The notes under the pieces were generated by a model. That model was not told where the DNA came from. It did not search any database and saw only the letters and a program-made list of their open reading frames with translations. A stretch of 29,265 bases of DNA from an uncultured bacterium (GTDB lineage: Bacteria > Actinomycetota > Coriobacteriia > Coriobacteriales > Coriobacteriaceae). Numbering within the stretch: position 1 is the first letter of the stretch; every line of letters begins with the position of its first letter. Positions 1 through 7,879 of the stretch are shown here, piece by piece. The position numbers and the translations under genes are program-made. The stretch is taken from assembly GCA_905215275.1 (NCBI GenBank), contig CAJMPE010000003.1, positions 1 through 29,265 on the forward strand, given 5' to 3'.

Positions 1-534
1 GGCAAGGCTCGGGATAATAGCGACCTCGCGCTCGGTAGCGAGCAAACGACTCTCGATACGGTCGCCCTCGCGTACCAGTACGCGGCCCGCGAGTGCCAGC
101 GGACGGTCGAACCAGGTGTAGTCGATCATGCCGCCGTAGGCCTCGGTGTTCAGGCGCAGCGTCTCGCCTGCGCCATCGAGCTCGGGCACGGCCTTGACCT
201 TAAACGTCGGCGAATCGCTGTGCGACGCCGTGAGCTGAAAATGATAGTCACCGGCAACGCCGTCCTCGCCCCACGTCGCAGCCAAGTCCTCGCCCACCTT
301 AAAGGCAATAACGCTCGAGGTGTTGCGCTGCGTGTAATAACGCCCGCCCGGCTCGATGTCCCACGCCGCGTTCTCGGGCAGGTAGGTAAAGCCCGCCTCG
401 TCGAGCTCGGCCATAATGGTCGCCGCCGTATGGAACATGCTGGGGCATGCCTCGATAAAGTCGATAAGGTCGTTGGCGGCCTCGATATCATCGGCCGTCA
501 CATGCGCGCGCTCGGGCGTTTCCTGATCCGTCAT
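1..534 (-). CDS. M18 family aminopeptidase (aspartyl aminopeptidase-like), 5' part only
   Basis: The minus-strand frame opens with ATG at 534, behind an AAGGGGAG-type ribosome binding site, and stays open for 178 codons to the window edge, so the C-terminus is missing. The protein shows the M18 zinc-peptidase signature: ASHSDSPTFKVK at residues 103-114, where H105 and D107 match the family's metal-binding HxD. It then has an EAYGG...WFDRPLALAGRV block at 131-151, which is very typical of M18 enzymes. Family members are cytosolic, dodecameric dinuclear-zinc exopeptidases that remove N-terminal residues (often Asp/Glu) from peptides. The remaining zinc ligands would lie in the missing part, so activity cannot be judged. 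It is divergent from the hydrolase gene at 696, with a 161-bp intergenic region between them. Confidence 0.88.
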   Translation of the reverse strand, partial: MTDQETPERAHVTADDIEAANDLIDFIEACPSMFHTAATIMAELDEAGFTYLPENAAWDIEPGGRYYTQRNTSSVIAFKVGEDLAATWGEDGVAGDYHFQLTASHSDSPTFKVKAVPELDGAGETLRLNTEAYGGMIDYTWFDRPLALAGRVLVREGDRIESRLLATEREVAIIPSLA

Positions 535-695
535 GCTCTCCCCTTTCGCTGGGTTGATGGTCCCTTCCAGCATACCCCGCCGCGCCAGCGCTGCACTCTT
601 CATTCCGTGTTTAATCCCGCGCCGCTCACCAAGTTGAGCCATCATGCCCGCGCTCCTTTTGCGACAATTACGCTAACAGGACGAGAGGAGCCGTC

Positions 696-1781
696 ATGAA
701 GCCACGTAACATTGCCATCGCCTGCGGTGTCGCGGGAGTCGCCGTCGGCCTTGCCGCTGCCGCCGGCATCGTTTACCGCAAGCAAATCAAATCCGCTGCG
801 TCGCTCAAACGCTTGACCGGCTACGCGGATGGCTATGACCTGCACGCAATCGACATCGTCTACGACTACGACCTCGACTGCATCATCGCCGCCGATGTGC
901 GCGACGACCAGGCCTACATCGATGCTGTGGTGGCACAGGTGTTGCCCGGCGTGCCAGCACATGTCCAGGCGCCCCAGTTTGCCTGCAGCGCTTTTATCGC
1001 CGTAGATGCCGAAGGCCGCGTGCGCACCGGCCGCAATTACGACTTTAAGGACGACACCTCGGCGCTGCTGGTGCGCAATCACCCACGCGGCGGCTATGCC
1101 TCCATCGGGTTTGCCGCCCTTAACAACCTGGGCGATAATACTCCGCTTGACTCCGTCGCCGGACGCGCCGCCGCGCTCATGGGCCCGTTTGCCCAGCTCG
1201 ACGGTGTTAACGAATGCGGCGTGTCCATTGCCGTACTCACCCTGGATTCCAAGCCCTGTGACCAGGACACGCAGCGCCCCGTCATCAATACCTCGCTCGC
1301 CATCCGTCTGGTGCTCGACCGTGCCGCCACCACGCAAGAAGCTGTCGACCTGCTTTCCGCCTACGACATGCACGCCATGGCAGGACGCGATTACCACTTC
1401 TTTATCAGCGACGCCGCCGGTGACGCGCGGGTGGTGGAGTGGGATCCGCGCGACCCCGACCGCGCTTTCAAAGCGACTCCTGCACGCCAGGTTACGAACT
1501 TCTACGCCTGCTATGGCGACGAAGTGCTACCCAACCAAAAGAATGGCGAGCTGGGCCATGGTAAAGAGCGCGCCGTCGCAATCGCCGATGTCCTTGACGC
1601 CCATGTCGGCGCCCAGGACGAGGCAGTCGCTTGGAAGGCTCTACGCGCCGCGGCGCAAGAGCCCAATCCGGAAGACATCACCAGCAACACGCAGTGGTCG
1701 GTCGTCTTTGACAATACCAAACCCGCCGCCGCTATTACGCTGCGCCGCCACTGGGGCGACGTCGACGCCTTCGCGCTGTAA
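696..1781 (+). CDS. Membrane-anchored linear amide C-N hydrolase (choloylglycine hydrolase/acylase-like Ntn hydrolase)
   Basis: This is a 361-residue protein starting with ATG after GAGGAG at 685-690. Residues 6-27 are a hydrophobic segment flanked by basic residues (KPR before, RKQIK after), so an N-terminal membrane anchor or uncleaved signal is likely. The Ntn-hydrolase core starts at FACSAF, with candidate nucleophile C97. R113 and D116 in GRNYDF follow at +16 and +19, the same spacing as Cys2/Arg18/Asp21 of conjugated bile-acid hydrolases and penicillin V acylases. A late WSVVFDNTKPAAAITLR strand (near 335-352) fits the family's C-terminal strand. Family members cleave linear amides such as conjugated bile acids, penicillin V, N-acyl homoserine lactones or N-acyl amino acids. 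The substrate here is not readable. Unlike classical cytosolic bile-salt hydrolases, the Cys is not at position 2, so about 96 residues would need removal or the active site differs. Confidence 0.8.
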   Translation: MKPRNIAIACGVAGVAVGLAAAAGIVYRKQIKSAASLKRLTGYADGYDLHAIDIVYDYDLDCIIAADVRDDQAYIDAVVAQVLPGVPAHVQAPQFACSAFIAVDAEGRVRTGRNYDFKDDTSALLVRNHPRGGYASIGFAALNNLGDNTPLDSVAGRAAALMGPFAQLDGVNECGVSIAVLTLDSKPCDQDTQRPVINTSLAIRLVLDRAATTQEAVDLLSAYDMHAMAGRDYHFFISDAAGDARVVEWDPRDPDRAFKATPARQVTNFYACYGDEVLPNQKNGELGHGKERAVAIADVLDAHVGAQDEAVAWKALRAAAQEPNPEDITSNTQWSVVFDNTKPAAAITLRRHWGDVDAFAL

Positions 1782-1850
1782 GGAGCTGGCACCGTCGTCC
1801 TTACGCTGGCCTGACGTTGCTTACATTTCTATACATTTGAGCTAACACGT

Positions 1851-1883
1851 TTTACCCCCGTATCAACAGTGTGCGGGGGTAAA
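1851..1883. promoter_or_regulatory. Perfect 10-bp inverted repeat in the pfkA leader
   Basis: TTTACCCCCG (1851-1860) and CGGGGGTAAA (1874-1883) form perfect 10-bp arms around a 13-bp loop. The repeat sits 39 bp before the pfkA start and 70 bp after the previous stop codon. There is no T-run after the stem on the plus strand, so it is not a typical intrinsic terminator for the upstream gene. It could be an operator or an RNA structure in the leader. A TGTTATAAC string near 1894-1902 could be an extended -10 element, but I see no convincing -35. Confidence 0.4.
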
Positions 1884-1921
1884 CTTATGCGCATGTTATA
1901 ACTTGCCCGGAAGGATTCACC

Positions 1922-3001
1922 ATGCTTAGGATCGGTCTTCTTACTAGTGGCGGCGACTGCCAGGCGCTCAACGCCACCATGCGCGGCATCGTCAAAACGC
2001 TTATGACCAATAGCGAAGAACCTATCGAGATCTACGGTTTTGAGGACGGCTACCAAGGCCTTATCTACAGCAGGTTCCGCGTCATGACACCCGCCGATTT
2101 TAGCGGCATCCTCACCCGCGGCGGCACTATTCTGGGCACGAGCCGCACGCCGTTTAAGCGCCTGAACATTCCCGAGGCCGACGGCGTCGAGAAGGTGCCC
2201 GCGATGGTCCACACCTATCATAAGCTGCAGCTCGACTGCCTGTTTATGCTGGGCGGTAACGGCTCCACCAAGACCGCCAACCGCCTGCGCGAAGAGGGCC
2301 TCAACGTTATCGCCCTGCCCAAGACCATCGATAACGACACCTGGGGCACCGAGCTGACGTTTGGCTTTACGAGCGCCATCGACGTCGCCACCAAGTGCAT
2401 CGACGACATCCACACCACCGCTTCAAGCCACGGCCGCGTGTTCGTCATCGAGATCATGGGCCACAAGGTTGGCTGGATCCCGCTGTACGCCGGCGTCGCG
2501 GGCGGTGCGGACGTCATCCTGATTCCCGAGATCCCCTACGACATGGACCAGGTCATCAAGACCATCGAGCATCGCATGGAGACCGGCAGCCGCTTTACCA
2601 TCGTGGCCGTCGCCGAGGGCGCCATCTCCAAGGAGGACGCGGCGCTGTCCAAGAAGGAGTACAAGAAGAAGCTCGCCGAGCGCACGAGCCCGTCGATCGT
2701 CTACGACATCGCCAAGGAGATCGAGGCCAAGACCGGTCGCGAGACCCGCGTCGCCATCCCCGGCCACACGCAGCGCGGCGGTCAGCCCGACGCCCAGGAC
2801 CGCATCTTTGCGACCCAGTGTGGCGTCGAAGCCGCGCTTGGCTGCCTGCGCGGCGAGTTTGGCTACATGATTGCCTTGCGTGACGGCAAGATGTGCCACA
2901 TGCCGCTCGAGGAGGTCGCCGGCAAGCTCAAGTATGTCGACCCACAGAGCGATCTGGTGCGCGAGGCCAAGGCGTTGGGCATCAGCTTCGGCGACGAATA
3001 G
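1922..3001 (+). CDS. pfkA: 6-phosphofructokinase
   Basis: This 359-residue cytosolic glycolytic enzyme phosphorylates fructose 6-phosphate to fructose 1,6-bisphosphate. ATG follows AAGGA at 1911-1915. Motifs in order are GGDCQALN (10-17, phosphate-donor loop), GTSRTPF (72-78), GGNGS (111-115), PKTIDND (133-139, D137 matching the catalytic Asp127 of E. coli), and EIMGHKVGW, which corresponds to the VEVMGR fructose-6-P region. Two positions that correlate with phosphate donor can be read: Gly after N113 (E. coli Gly104) and K134 (E. coli Gly124). Gly/Lys is reported for several ATP-dependent long or actinobacterial-type enzymes, whereas PPi enzymes usually combine Asp/Lys, so ATP is my guess. 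The usual Mg-binding Asp of GGDGS is Asn here. I believe that is shared by close relatives of this subfamily, but it makes donor prediction less safe. Confidence 0.93.
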   Translation: MLRIGLLTSGGDCQALNATMRGIVKTLMTNSEEPIEIYGFEDGYQGLIYSRFRVMTPADFSGILTRGGTILGTSRTPFKRLNIPEADGVEKVPAMVHTYHKLQLDCLFMLGGNGSTKTANRLREEGLNVIALPKTIDNDTWGTELTFGFTSAIDVATKCIDDIHTTASSHGRVFVIEIMGHKVGWIPLYAGVAGGADVILIPEIPYDMDQVIKTIEHRMETGSRFTIVAVAEGAISKEDAALSKKEYKKKLAERTSPSIVYDIAKEIEAKTGRETRVAIPGHTQRGGQPDAQDRIFATQCGVEAALGCLRGEFGYMIALRDGKMCHMPLEEVAGKLKYVDPQSDLVREAKALGISFGDE

Positions 3002-3032
3002 CCTCGGCCGAAACTGCTCTCATCGGAGGCCC

Positions 3033-3136
3033 CAGGGCTTACCTCCCAAATCGTCCTCGGACATGTCAGGACCCCGCTGCGCGCTTCGCGCGGCGGGGTC
3101 CTTCCGTCCTGCGGAAAGATTTGGGAGGTAACCCTG
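3033..3136. repeat. Nested inverted repeat (long palindromic element) enclosing a hairpin
   Basis: The outer arms are 3033-3052 and 3118-3136. They are complementary over 19 positions, with one extra C (3038) in the left arm; the core is TTACCTCCCAAATC. Inside them sits a GC-rich hairpin at 3068-3102. The whole element fills most of the pfkA-ftsE gap, so it may be an intergenic palindromic insertion. The string TTTGGGAGGT in the right arm also occurs in the hairpin before the serine recombinase (3121-3129 versus 7852-7860 region). Confidence 0.65.
3068..3103 (+). terminator. GC-rich hairpin, probable pfkA terminator
   Basis: AGGACCCCGC (3068-3077) pairs with GCGGGGTCCT (3093-3102). The inner bases continue pairing (CGCGC/GCGCG) around a TTC loop, giving a very stable stem 67 bp after the pfkA stop. 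Only a short, interrupted T tract (CTTCCGTCC) follows, so termination is likely but not classical. Confidence 0.55.
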
Positions 3137-3249
3137 TGCGCGGCCGGACAGATCCCAAAGCCCGCCATGCTTCTTATGTGCAGCAAAGGCAATCCTGCTA
3201 AAATACAAAGCGCTCATGTAGTTTAAACGCACGACGATAAGGAGCACCA

Positions 3250-4470
3250 GTGGGTAACCACTTCCGTACCTCCGGTGCGGGCGATGAAGCCCCCAAGACG
3301 CAGCCGAGCGTCGCGGGCAGTCGTTTCGCCACTCCGGATTCAGAGGATCAGCTGTTTAGCCCGATCCCCGCACAGCCGGCAGATCAGGCACAGCCGGCGG
3401 CAGATTCCTTTGCCTACAACCCCAACAACGATGTTGCGCTTTCCGGCACGGCTGGCTTTGAGCCCGTTCAGACGGTGACCGCCCGCGTGGCTCAGCCTCA
3501 GATGAGCGCCGCCACGCCGCAGCCTACCATGGCCGGCATCCCCGACCCCATGGCCCCTGCGGCTCCCGCGCCGCAGCCCGCGCAGTCCGGTCTTTTTGCC
3601 GGCATTCCCGACCCCACGCAGCCTGCAGCTCCCGTGGTCGAGCGCGATCAGGCCGCCGAGGTCGCAAGCCTCGACAACGCGCTCAACAACCCCGACTTCA
3701 CGTCGGTGTTTGCGCCCATCGACCCGCAGGCCAGCCGCAAAAAGATGGCCAAGCAGGCCGGTGTCGAGCCCGTCATCCTTATGGAGCACGTCACCAAGAT
3801 CTATCCGGCGCAGCCCAACAAACCCGCACTCGACGACATCAACATCGAGATCTATCCGGGCGAGTTCGTCTTTTTGGTCGGTCACTCCGGCTCGGGTAAG
3901 ACCACGCTGCTGTCGACGCTCAACCGCGATGTCAAGCCCACAAGCGGTCGCATTTTGGTCGCCGGCCAGGATCTCATGAAGATCAAGAACCGCAAGGTTC
4001 CGTTCCTGCGTCGTCAGATTGGCGCCGTGTTCCAGGACTTTAAGCTCCTGCCGCAAAAGACCGCCTACGAAAACGTGGCGTTTGCCCTGCAGTGCATCGG
4101 CAAGCCCAAGGGCGTCATTCGCAGCCAGGTGCCCGAGGTGCTGCGTCTGGTCGGTCTGGCCGACCAGATGGACTCGCTGCCCGATCAGCTTTCCGGTGGC
4201 GAGCAGCAGCGCGTGGCCGTTGCCCGCGCCATGGTCAACCGCCCGCCGCTGCTGATTTGCGACGAGCCCACGGGCAACCTCGACCCGGCGATTTCGCTGG
4301 GCATCATGAAGCTGCTCGAGCGCATTAACCGCACCGGTACCACCGTGATCGTCGCCACGCACGACCGCGAGATGGTCGATAGCATGCACCGTCGCGTGAT
4401 CGCCCTCGAGGGCGGCCACGTAATCCGCGACCAGGAGAGGGGAGGTTACGGCAACTATGGCACCAACTAA
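3250..4470 (+). CDS. ftsE: Cell-division ABC transporter ATP-binding protein FtsE with long N-terminal extension
   Basis: The GTG start at 3250 follows AAGGAG (3239-3244) and gives 406 residues, against roughly 220-230 for usual FtsE. The first ~170 residues are a low-complexity Pro/Ala/Gln-rich region without predicted fold. It holds an internal repeat beginning AGIPDP (95-100 and 117-122) and a basic stretch SRKKMAKQ at 162-169. The ATPase follows: Walker A GHSGSGKT (211-218), Q-loop Q262, signature LSGGEQQ (314-320), Walker B LLICDEP with E339, and H-loop H371. FtsE works with FtsX at the divisome and couples cytoplasmic ATP hydrolysis to activation of extracellular cell-wall hydrolases. 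The end overlaps ftsX by 14 bp, implying translational coupling. The extension is cytoplasmic by topology; a tether or scaffold role is only a guess. Confidence 0.95.
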   Translation: MGNHFRTSGAGDEAPKTQPSVAGSRFATPDSEDQLFSPIPAQPADQAQPAADSFAYNPNNDVALSGTAGFEPVQTVTARVAQPQMSAATPQPTMAGIPDPMAPAAPAPQPAQSGLFAGIPDPTQPAAPVVERDQAAEVASLDNALNNPDFTSVFAPIDPQASRKKMAKQAGVEPVILMEHVTKIYPAQPNKPALDDINIEIYPGEFVFLVGHSGSGKTTLLSTLNRDVKPTSGRILVAGQDLMKIKNRKVPFLRRQIGAVFQDFKLLPQKTAYENVAFALQCIGKPKGVIRSQVPEVLRLVGLADQMDSLPDQLSGGEQQRVAVARAMVNRPPLLICDEPTGNLDPAISLGIMKLLERINRTGTTVIVATHDREMVDSMHRRVIALEGGHVIRDQERGGYGNYGTN

Positions 4471-5377
4471 CGTGGGCTACTCGCTCAAAGAGGCAATCAG
4501 CCACTTCTTCCGTAACTGGACCACCTCGCTCGGCGCCGTCATCACGATTTTCCTTTCGCTGTTTATCATCGGCCTGTTCATTATGGGTTCCGCGATGCTG
4601 AACTCCGTGATCGGCACCGTCGAGGATCAGGTCGTCATCAACGCCTTTATTAGCGATGACGCCGACCAGGCAGATGTTCAGGCCTTTGAGGCCGAGCTCA
4701 AGACGTGGAGCAACGTCAAGTCCGTGACGTACAAGGATAAGGACGACGCGCTGGCCGAGTACACGAGCAAGATGTCGGGTAACGCCGACGCTACCATGAG
4801 CGCGCTCGACGGTCAGAACCCGCTGCCGGCTTCGTTTGCCATCGAGATGGACGATCCGTCCATGGTCGAGAGCACGGCCCAGAAGCTCAAGAAGAACGCC
4901 GATTTTCAGAAGATTGCGGACGACGGCGACGTTAACGCGAGCGTTCTGTACGGCCAAGAGGAAGTGAGCCGCCTGTTCCAGGTGACGAACTACATCCGTA
5001 TCGCCGCTGTGGTGCTCGTCGGCCTGCTGACCTTTATCGCGTTCATTTTCATTAACAACACGATCCGCCTGTCCATTACGGCGCGTCGTCGTGAGATCGC
5101 GATCATGCGTCTGGTGGGCGCAAGCAACGGCTTCATTCGCGGGCCGTTCATTACCGAGGGCGTGCTGCAGGCCATTTTGGGCTCGCTGCTTTCCATCGGC
5201 GTGCTGGAGCTGCTGCGTAACCTGATGGTTCCACGTCTGCAGGAGAGCATCGGCTGGATGTCGTTTGCGCTGCCGATGCAGTACTACCTGGTGACCTACG
5301 CCGCGCTGATTCTGGTCGGCGTCATTATCGGTCTTTTTGGTTCCGCCATCGCCATGCGCCGCTATCTGCGCGTGTAG
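4457..5377 (+). CDS. ftsX: Cell-division protein FtsX (permease-like)
   Basis: The 306-residue partner of FtsE starts at an ATG inside the last codons of ftsE, with GGAGG at 4441-4445 as its ribosome binding site. Topology follows the family: a cytoplasmic N-terminus (KEAISHFFRNWTTS), TM1 around 24-46, and an extracellular domain of about 125 residues. Three C-terminal membrane segments follow near 178-203, 228-250 and 275-298. The RRREIAIMRLVGAS segment between TM2 and TM3 is the conserved cytoplasmic coupling helix of FtsX/MacB-type permeases. The extracellular domain would bind the peptidoglycan hydrolase or its activator. The length is normal and no defect is visible. A terminator follows directly. 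Confidence 0.95.
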   Translation: MAPTNVGYSLKEAISHFFRNWTTSLGAVITIFLSLFIIGLFIMGSAMLNSVIGTVEDQVVINAFISDDADQADVQAFEAELKTWSNVKSVTYKDKDDALAEYTSKMSGNADATMSALDGQNPLPASFAIEMDDPSMVESTAQKLKKNADFQKIADDGDVNASVLYGQEEVSRLFQVTNYIRIAAVVLVGLLTFIAFIFINNTIRLSITARRREIAIMRLVGASNGFIRGPFITEGVLQAILGSLLSIGVLELLRNLMVPRLQESIGWMSFALPMQYYLVTYAALILVGVIIGLFGSAIAMRRYLRV

Positions 5378-5401
5378 GCGTGCTTGGAATTCGTTCCTTC
5401 A

Positions 5402-5434
5402 ACGGGTCGCCTCTTTTGGGGCGGCCCGTTTTTT
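5402..5434 (+). terminator. Intrinsic terminator after ftsEX
   Basis: ACGGGTCGCC (5402-5411) pairs with GGCGGCCCGT (5420-5429), with one G-T wobble, and is followed by a run of six T. It lies 25 bp after the ftsX stop and is a textbook rho-independent terminator. Confidence 0.9.
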
Positions 5435-5519
5435 GATCCCTTGGGGACGGCAGGATTGCGGATCATCGCGGCGCTGGTCTATCTATGTGACCCGCAATCC
5501 TGCCGTCCCCTAGGGATCA
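5434..5519. repeat. Long inverted repeat: 28-bp arms, 30-bp spacer
   Basis: The arms at 5434-5461 and 5492-5519 are complementary at 27 of 28 positions (the exception is near 5442/5511) and are separated by 30 bp. The core GGGGACGGCAGGATTGCGG is present in one arm and its complement in the other. The element begins right at the T-run of the ftsX terminator and ends 50 bp before rnr, filling the intergenic gap. Near-identity of the arms suggests a recent insertion or active maintenance of a palindromic (REP/MITE-like) element. Confidence 0.8.
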
Positions 5520-5569
5520 TTTGGGTAGACTCTTGGGGTGTAAACGGCCATCGATAGTAAGGAGGCGCC

Positions 5570-7705
5570 ATGGGGCGCAATAACAAGCATAAGCGTGGAG
5601 CTCGCAATAAGCGCGGGCCGGTGCGCAGCGAGCGTCGTCCGAGTCTGACCGGACGCGTGCAGCTCCATGAGCATAGCGCCTACGTTGTAACCGAAAACGG
5701 CGACTACAAGGTCATGGGCCGCGGCAAGCGCGAGATTATGGACGGCGATACCGTTGCCGTGAGCATTAAGAACAGCCCGCATGGCGAGCGACGCGCCGTA
5801 ATCGAGGGCGTCGTCGAGCGTGCAGCCATTAGTGTGGTGGGCACGTACCAGACTGCCGGCCCGCTCGGGGTGATCGAGCCGCTTGATTCTCGCCTTAAGG
5901 CCGATTTCTTTATTCTGCCGGAGGACACCTCGGCGGAGCGCTTGGGCGTTCATCCGGGTGATGCGGTCGTCGCACGCATTTTGACGTATCCGACGCGCCT
6001 GGAATCGGGCACCGTGACGATCGAGCGCCGTATTGGCGGCGATGATGCGCCCGATTTGGGCGTTCAGTATGTGATGGCGCGCTATGGCTATACCGATACG
6101 TATCCCGAGGCCGCGCTAGCCGAGGCCGAGGCACTTTCGCTCGATGTGGCCTCGGCGCTCAAGGACCCGCTCCGCCGAGACCTGCGCGACCGCTTTGTCA
6201 TCACGATTGACCCGGTCGACGCGCGCGACTTTGACGACGCCATCTCGCTGGAGCGCACGCTCGCGGGTGGCTACAAGCTGGGTGTCCATATTGCCGACGT
6301 TTCGCACTATGTTGCCTGGGACGGACATATCGATCTGGAAGCCCGCCATCGCACGACGTCGGTGTATCTTGCCGATCGCGTTCTGCCCATGTTGCCCGAG
6401 CGCCTGTCGAACGATTTGTGCTCGCTGCGTCCCGACGAGGACCGCTTGGCGTTTACCGTCGACATTGAGCTCGACGCGCAGGGTCGCGTGCGCCATTACG
6501 CTCCCTATCCCAGTGTGATCCGCTCGCGTGTGCGCATGGACTACGACGGCGCCGAGGCGCTGCTGGTGCGTGCCGGTGCGGTGGAGTATTCGGTGCTGGA
6601 GGGTGCCGCCGAGGATGTTGCCGCAGTTGAAGCCTCGCGCGAGGAAGCGCTCGAGCGCGGGCTTGCGTGCGAGGAAACCGCTCGCGGCTATAACGTCGAC
6701 TTGGGGGATTTCCTCGTAGCTGCCAACGAGCTCGCCGAGCTTCGCCGTCGTGTTCGTCGCGCGCGCGGCTCGGTTGACTTTGATACGGCCGAGATCCGTG
6801 CACTGTTGGACGAGGACGGCGTGCCCGTGCAGATCGTGGCCCGTGAGCGCTCGTGCGCCACGTCGCTGATTGAGGAAGCCATGCTGCTGGCCAACGAGTG
6901 CGTGGCGGAGTGGCTGGCCGACCGCGATATCGAGGCCTGCTATCGCGTGCACGACGATCCCAGTCCCGATAGCCTACACGGTGCCGCCGTGGCGCTGGCA
7001 CAGCTGGGTATCATCGATGACCGCCGTGCGGCCGGCATTGCCCTGGGAAGTCCCGACGAGTTGCAGGCGGCAGTTGACGCCGCAGCCGGCACGGCTAACG
7101 CACCGCTCGTCAACACGCTCCTTCTGCGCAGCATGCAGCGTGCGTTGTATAAGCCCCACAACGAGGGCCACTTTGCGCTCGCCGCGCCGTGCTACTGCCA
7201 CTTTACAAGCCCCATTCGCCGCTATCCCGACCTGGTGGTGCATCGCGTGCTCAAGCTGCAGCTGGCATACGAGCGGCTGGGTGGAAAAGACGCCTTGGTG
7301 CGTACGCCGCGGCTGATCGGTAAGGGCCGCGAGTCCCTGCCGCGCATCCTGCCGCAAATCTGCCGCGCGTGCAGCGATGCCGAGCGTGCGGCAGACGCCG
7401 CCAGTCATGCGACGCAAAAGATCAAGATCGCCCAGTACTACGAGGACCGCCTGGGCGAGCGCTACGCCGGAACGATCTCGTGGGTCAGCAGCATGGGCCT
7501 CTTTGTGCGCCTGGATCTGACACAGGTTGAGGGTTTGGTTTCGATCAAGAGCCTGGGCAACGAGTGGTTCGAGTTTGATGAGGACGCGCTCACGCTCACG
7601 GGCGCCGACACGGGGACTCGCTATGAGCTGGGGCAGCGTGTGATCATCGAGGTCTCGCGCGTCAACACCACGCGCGGGCACTTGGATTTCAGGCTTATTC
7701 ATTAG
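5570..7705 (+). CDS. rnr: Ribonuclease R (RNB/S1-domain 3'-5' exoribonuclease)
   Basis: This 711-residue cytosolic exoribonuclease starts at ATG 5570 after AAGGAGG. The first ~25 residues are strongly basic, followed by OB-fold cold-shock-like domains (about 27-150). The RNB catalytic motif IDPVDARDFDDA spans 213-224; D214, D220, D222 and D223 match the four metal-binding aspartates of E. coli RNase II (201, 207, 209, 210). The catalytic region runs to about residue 600, including HFTSPIRRYPDLVVHR. The C-terminus carries an S1 RNA-binding domain (about 630-708, ERYAGTISWVSSMGLFVRL). RNase R degrades structured RNAs and, with SmpB/tmRNA, defective messages; smpB is in this window at 16260. No long basic C-terminal tail follows S1, unlike E. 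coli RNase R. Confidence 0.95.
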   Translation: MGRNNKHKRGARNKRGPVRSERRPSLTGRVQLHEHSAYVVTENGDYKVMGRGKREIMDGDTVAVSIKNSPHGERRAVIEGVVERAAISVVGTYQTAGPLGVIEPLDSRLKADFFILPEDTSAERLGVHPGDAVVARILTYPTRLESGTVTIERRIGGDDAPDLGVQYVMARYGYTDTYPEAALAEAEALSLDVASALKDPLRRDLRDRFVITIDPVDARDFDDAISLERTLAGGYKLGVHIADVSHYVAWDGHIDLEARHRTTSVYLADRVLPMLPERLSNDLCSLRPDEDRLAFTVDIELDAQGRVRHYAPYPSVIRSRVRMDYDGAEALLVRAGAVEYSVLEGAAEDVAAVEASREEALERGLACEETARGYNVDLGDFLVAANELAELRRRVRRARGSVDFDTAEIRALLDEDGVPVQIVARERSCATSLIEEAMLLANECVAEWLADRDIEACYRVHDDPSPDSLHGAAVALAQLGIIDDRRAAGIALGSPDELQAAVDAAAGTANAPLVNTLLLRSMQRALYKPHNEGHFALAAPCYCHFTSPIRRYPDLVVHRVLKLQLAYERLGGKDALVRTPRLIGKGRESLPRILPQICRACSDAERAADAASHATQKIKIAQYYEDRLGERYAGTISWVSSMGLFVRLDLTQVEGLVSIKSLGNEWFEFDEDALTLTGADTGTRYELGQRVIIEVSRVNTTRGHLDFRLIH

Positions 7706-7733
7706 CCGGAATTTGGTGATTGATAGAGAACGG

Positions 7734-7759
7734 GGCGGTCTTTTGAGGCCGCCTTTTTT
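7734..7759 (+). terminator. Intrinsic terminator after rnr
   Basis: GGCGGTC (7734-7740) pairs with GGCCGCC (7747-7753), with one G-T pair, around TTTTGA. A six-T run (7754-7759) follows, 28 bp after the rnr stop. Confidence 0.88.
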
Positions 7760-7821
7760 GTGGCGCATCAATCGTCTTGCCGCTCGCGCGCTTGCGTCTT
7801 CCGCCTGCTGTAGGGGAGATA

Positions 7822-7860
7822 AAACCTACCAAAATAAACCTGTTCCTTTTTGGGAGGTTT
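7822..7860. repeat. Imperfect inverted repeat just upstream of the recombinase gene
   Basis: AAACCTACCAAAA (7822-7834) is complementary at 12 of 13 positions to the right arm ending TTTGGGAGGTTT (right arm 7848-7860). The repeat ends 20 bp before the recombinase start codon. Its position is suitable for a recombinase binding or crossover site, or for autoregulation. That function is inferred from position only. Confidence 0.6.
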
Positions 7861-7879
7861 ACCAGAGAGCGGGGATGAG

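Noticed and set aside
642..1397. 251-codon minus-strand frame antisense to the C-N hydrolase
   Set aside because: Shadow frame; the plus-strand product has the Ntn-hydrolase motifs and a good ribosome binding site.
2871..3247. Several 75-109 codon frames around the pfkA end
   Set aside because: They run through the nested palindrome and terminator or antisense to pfkA, and have no supporting signals.
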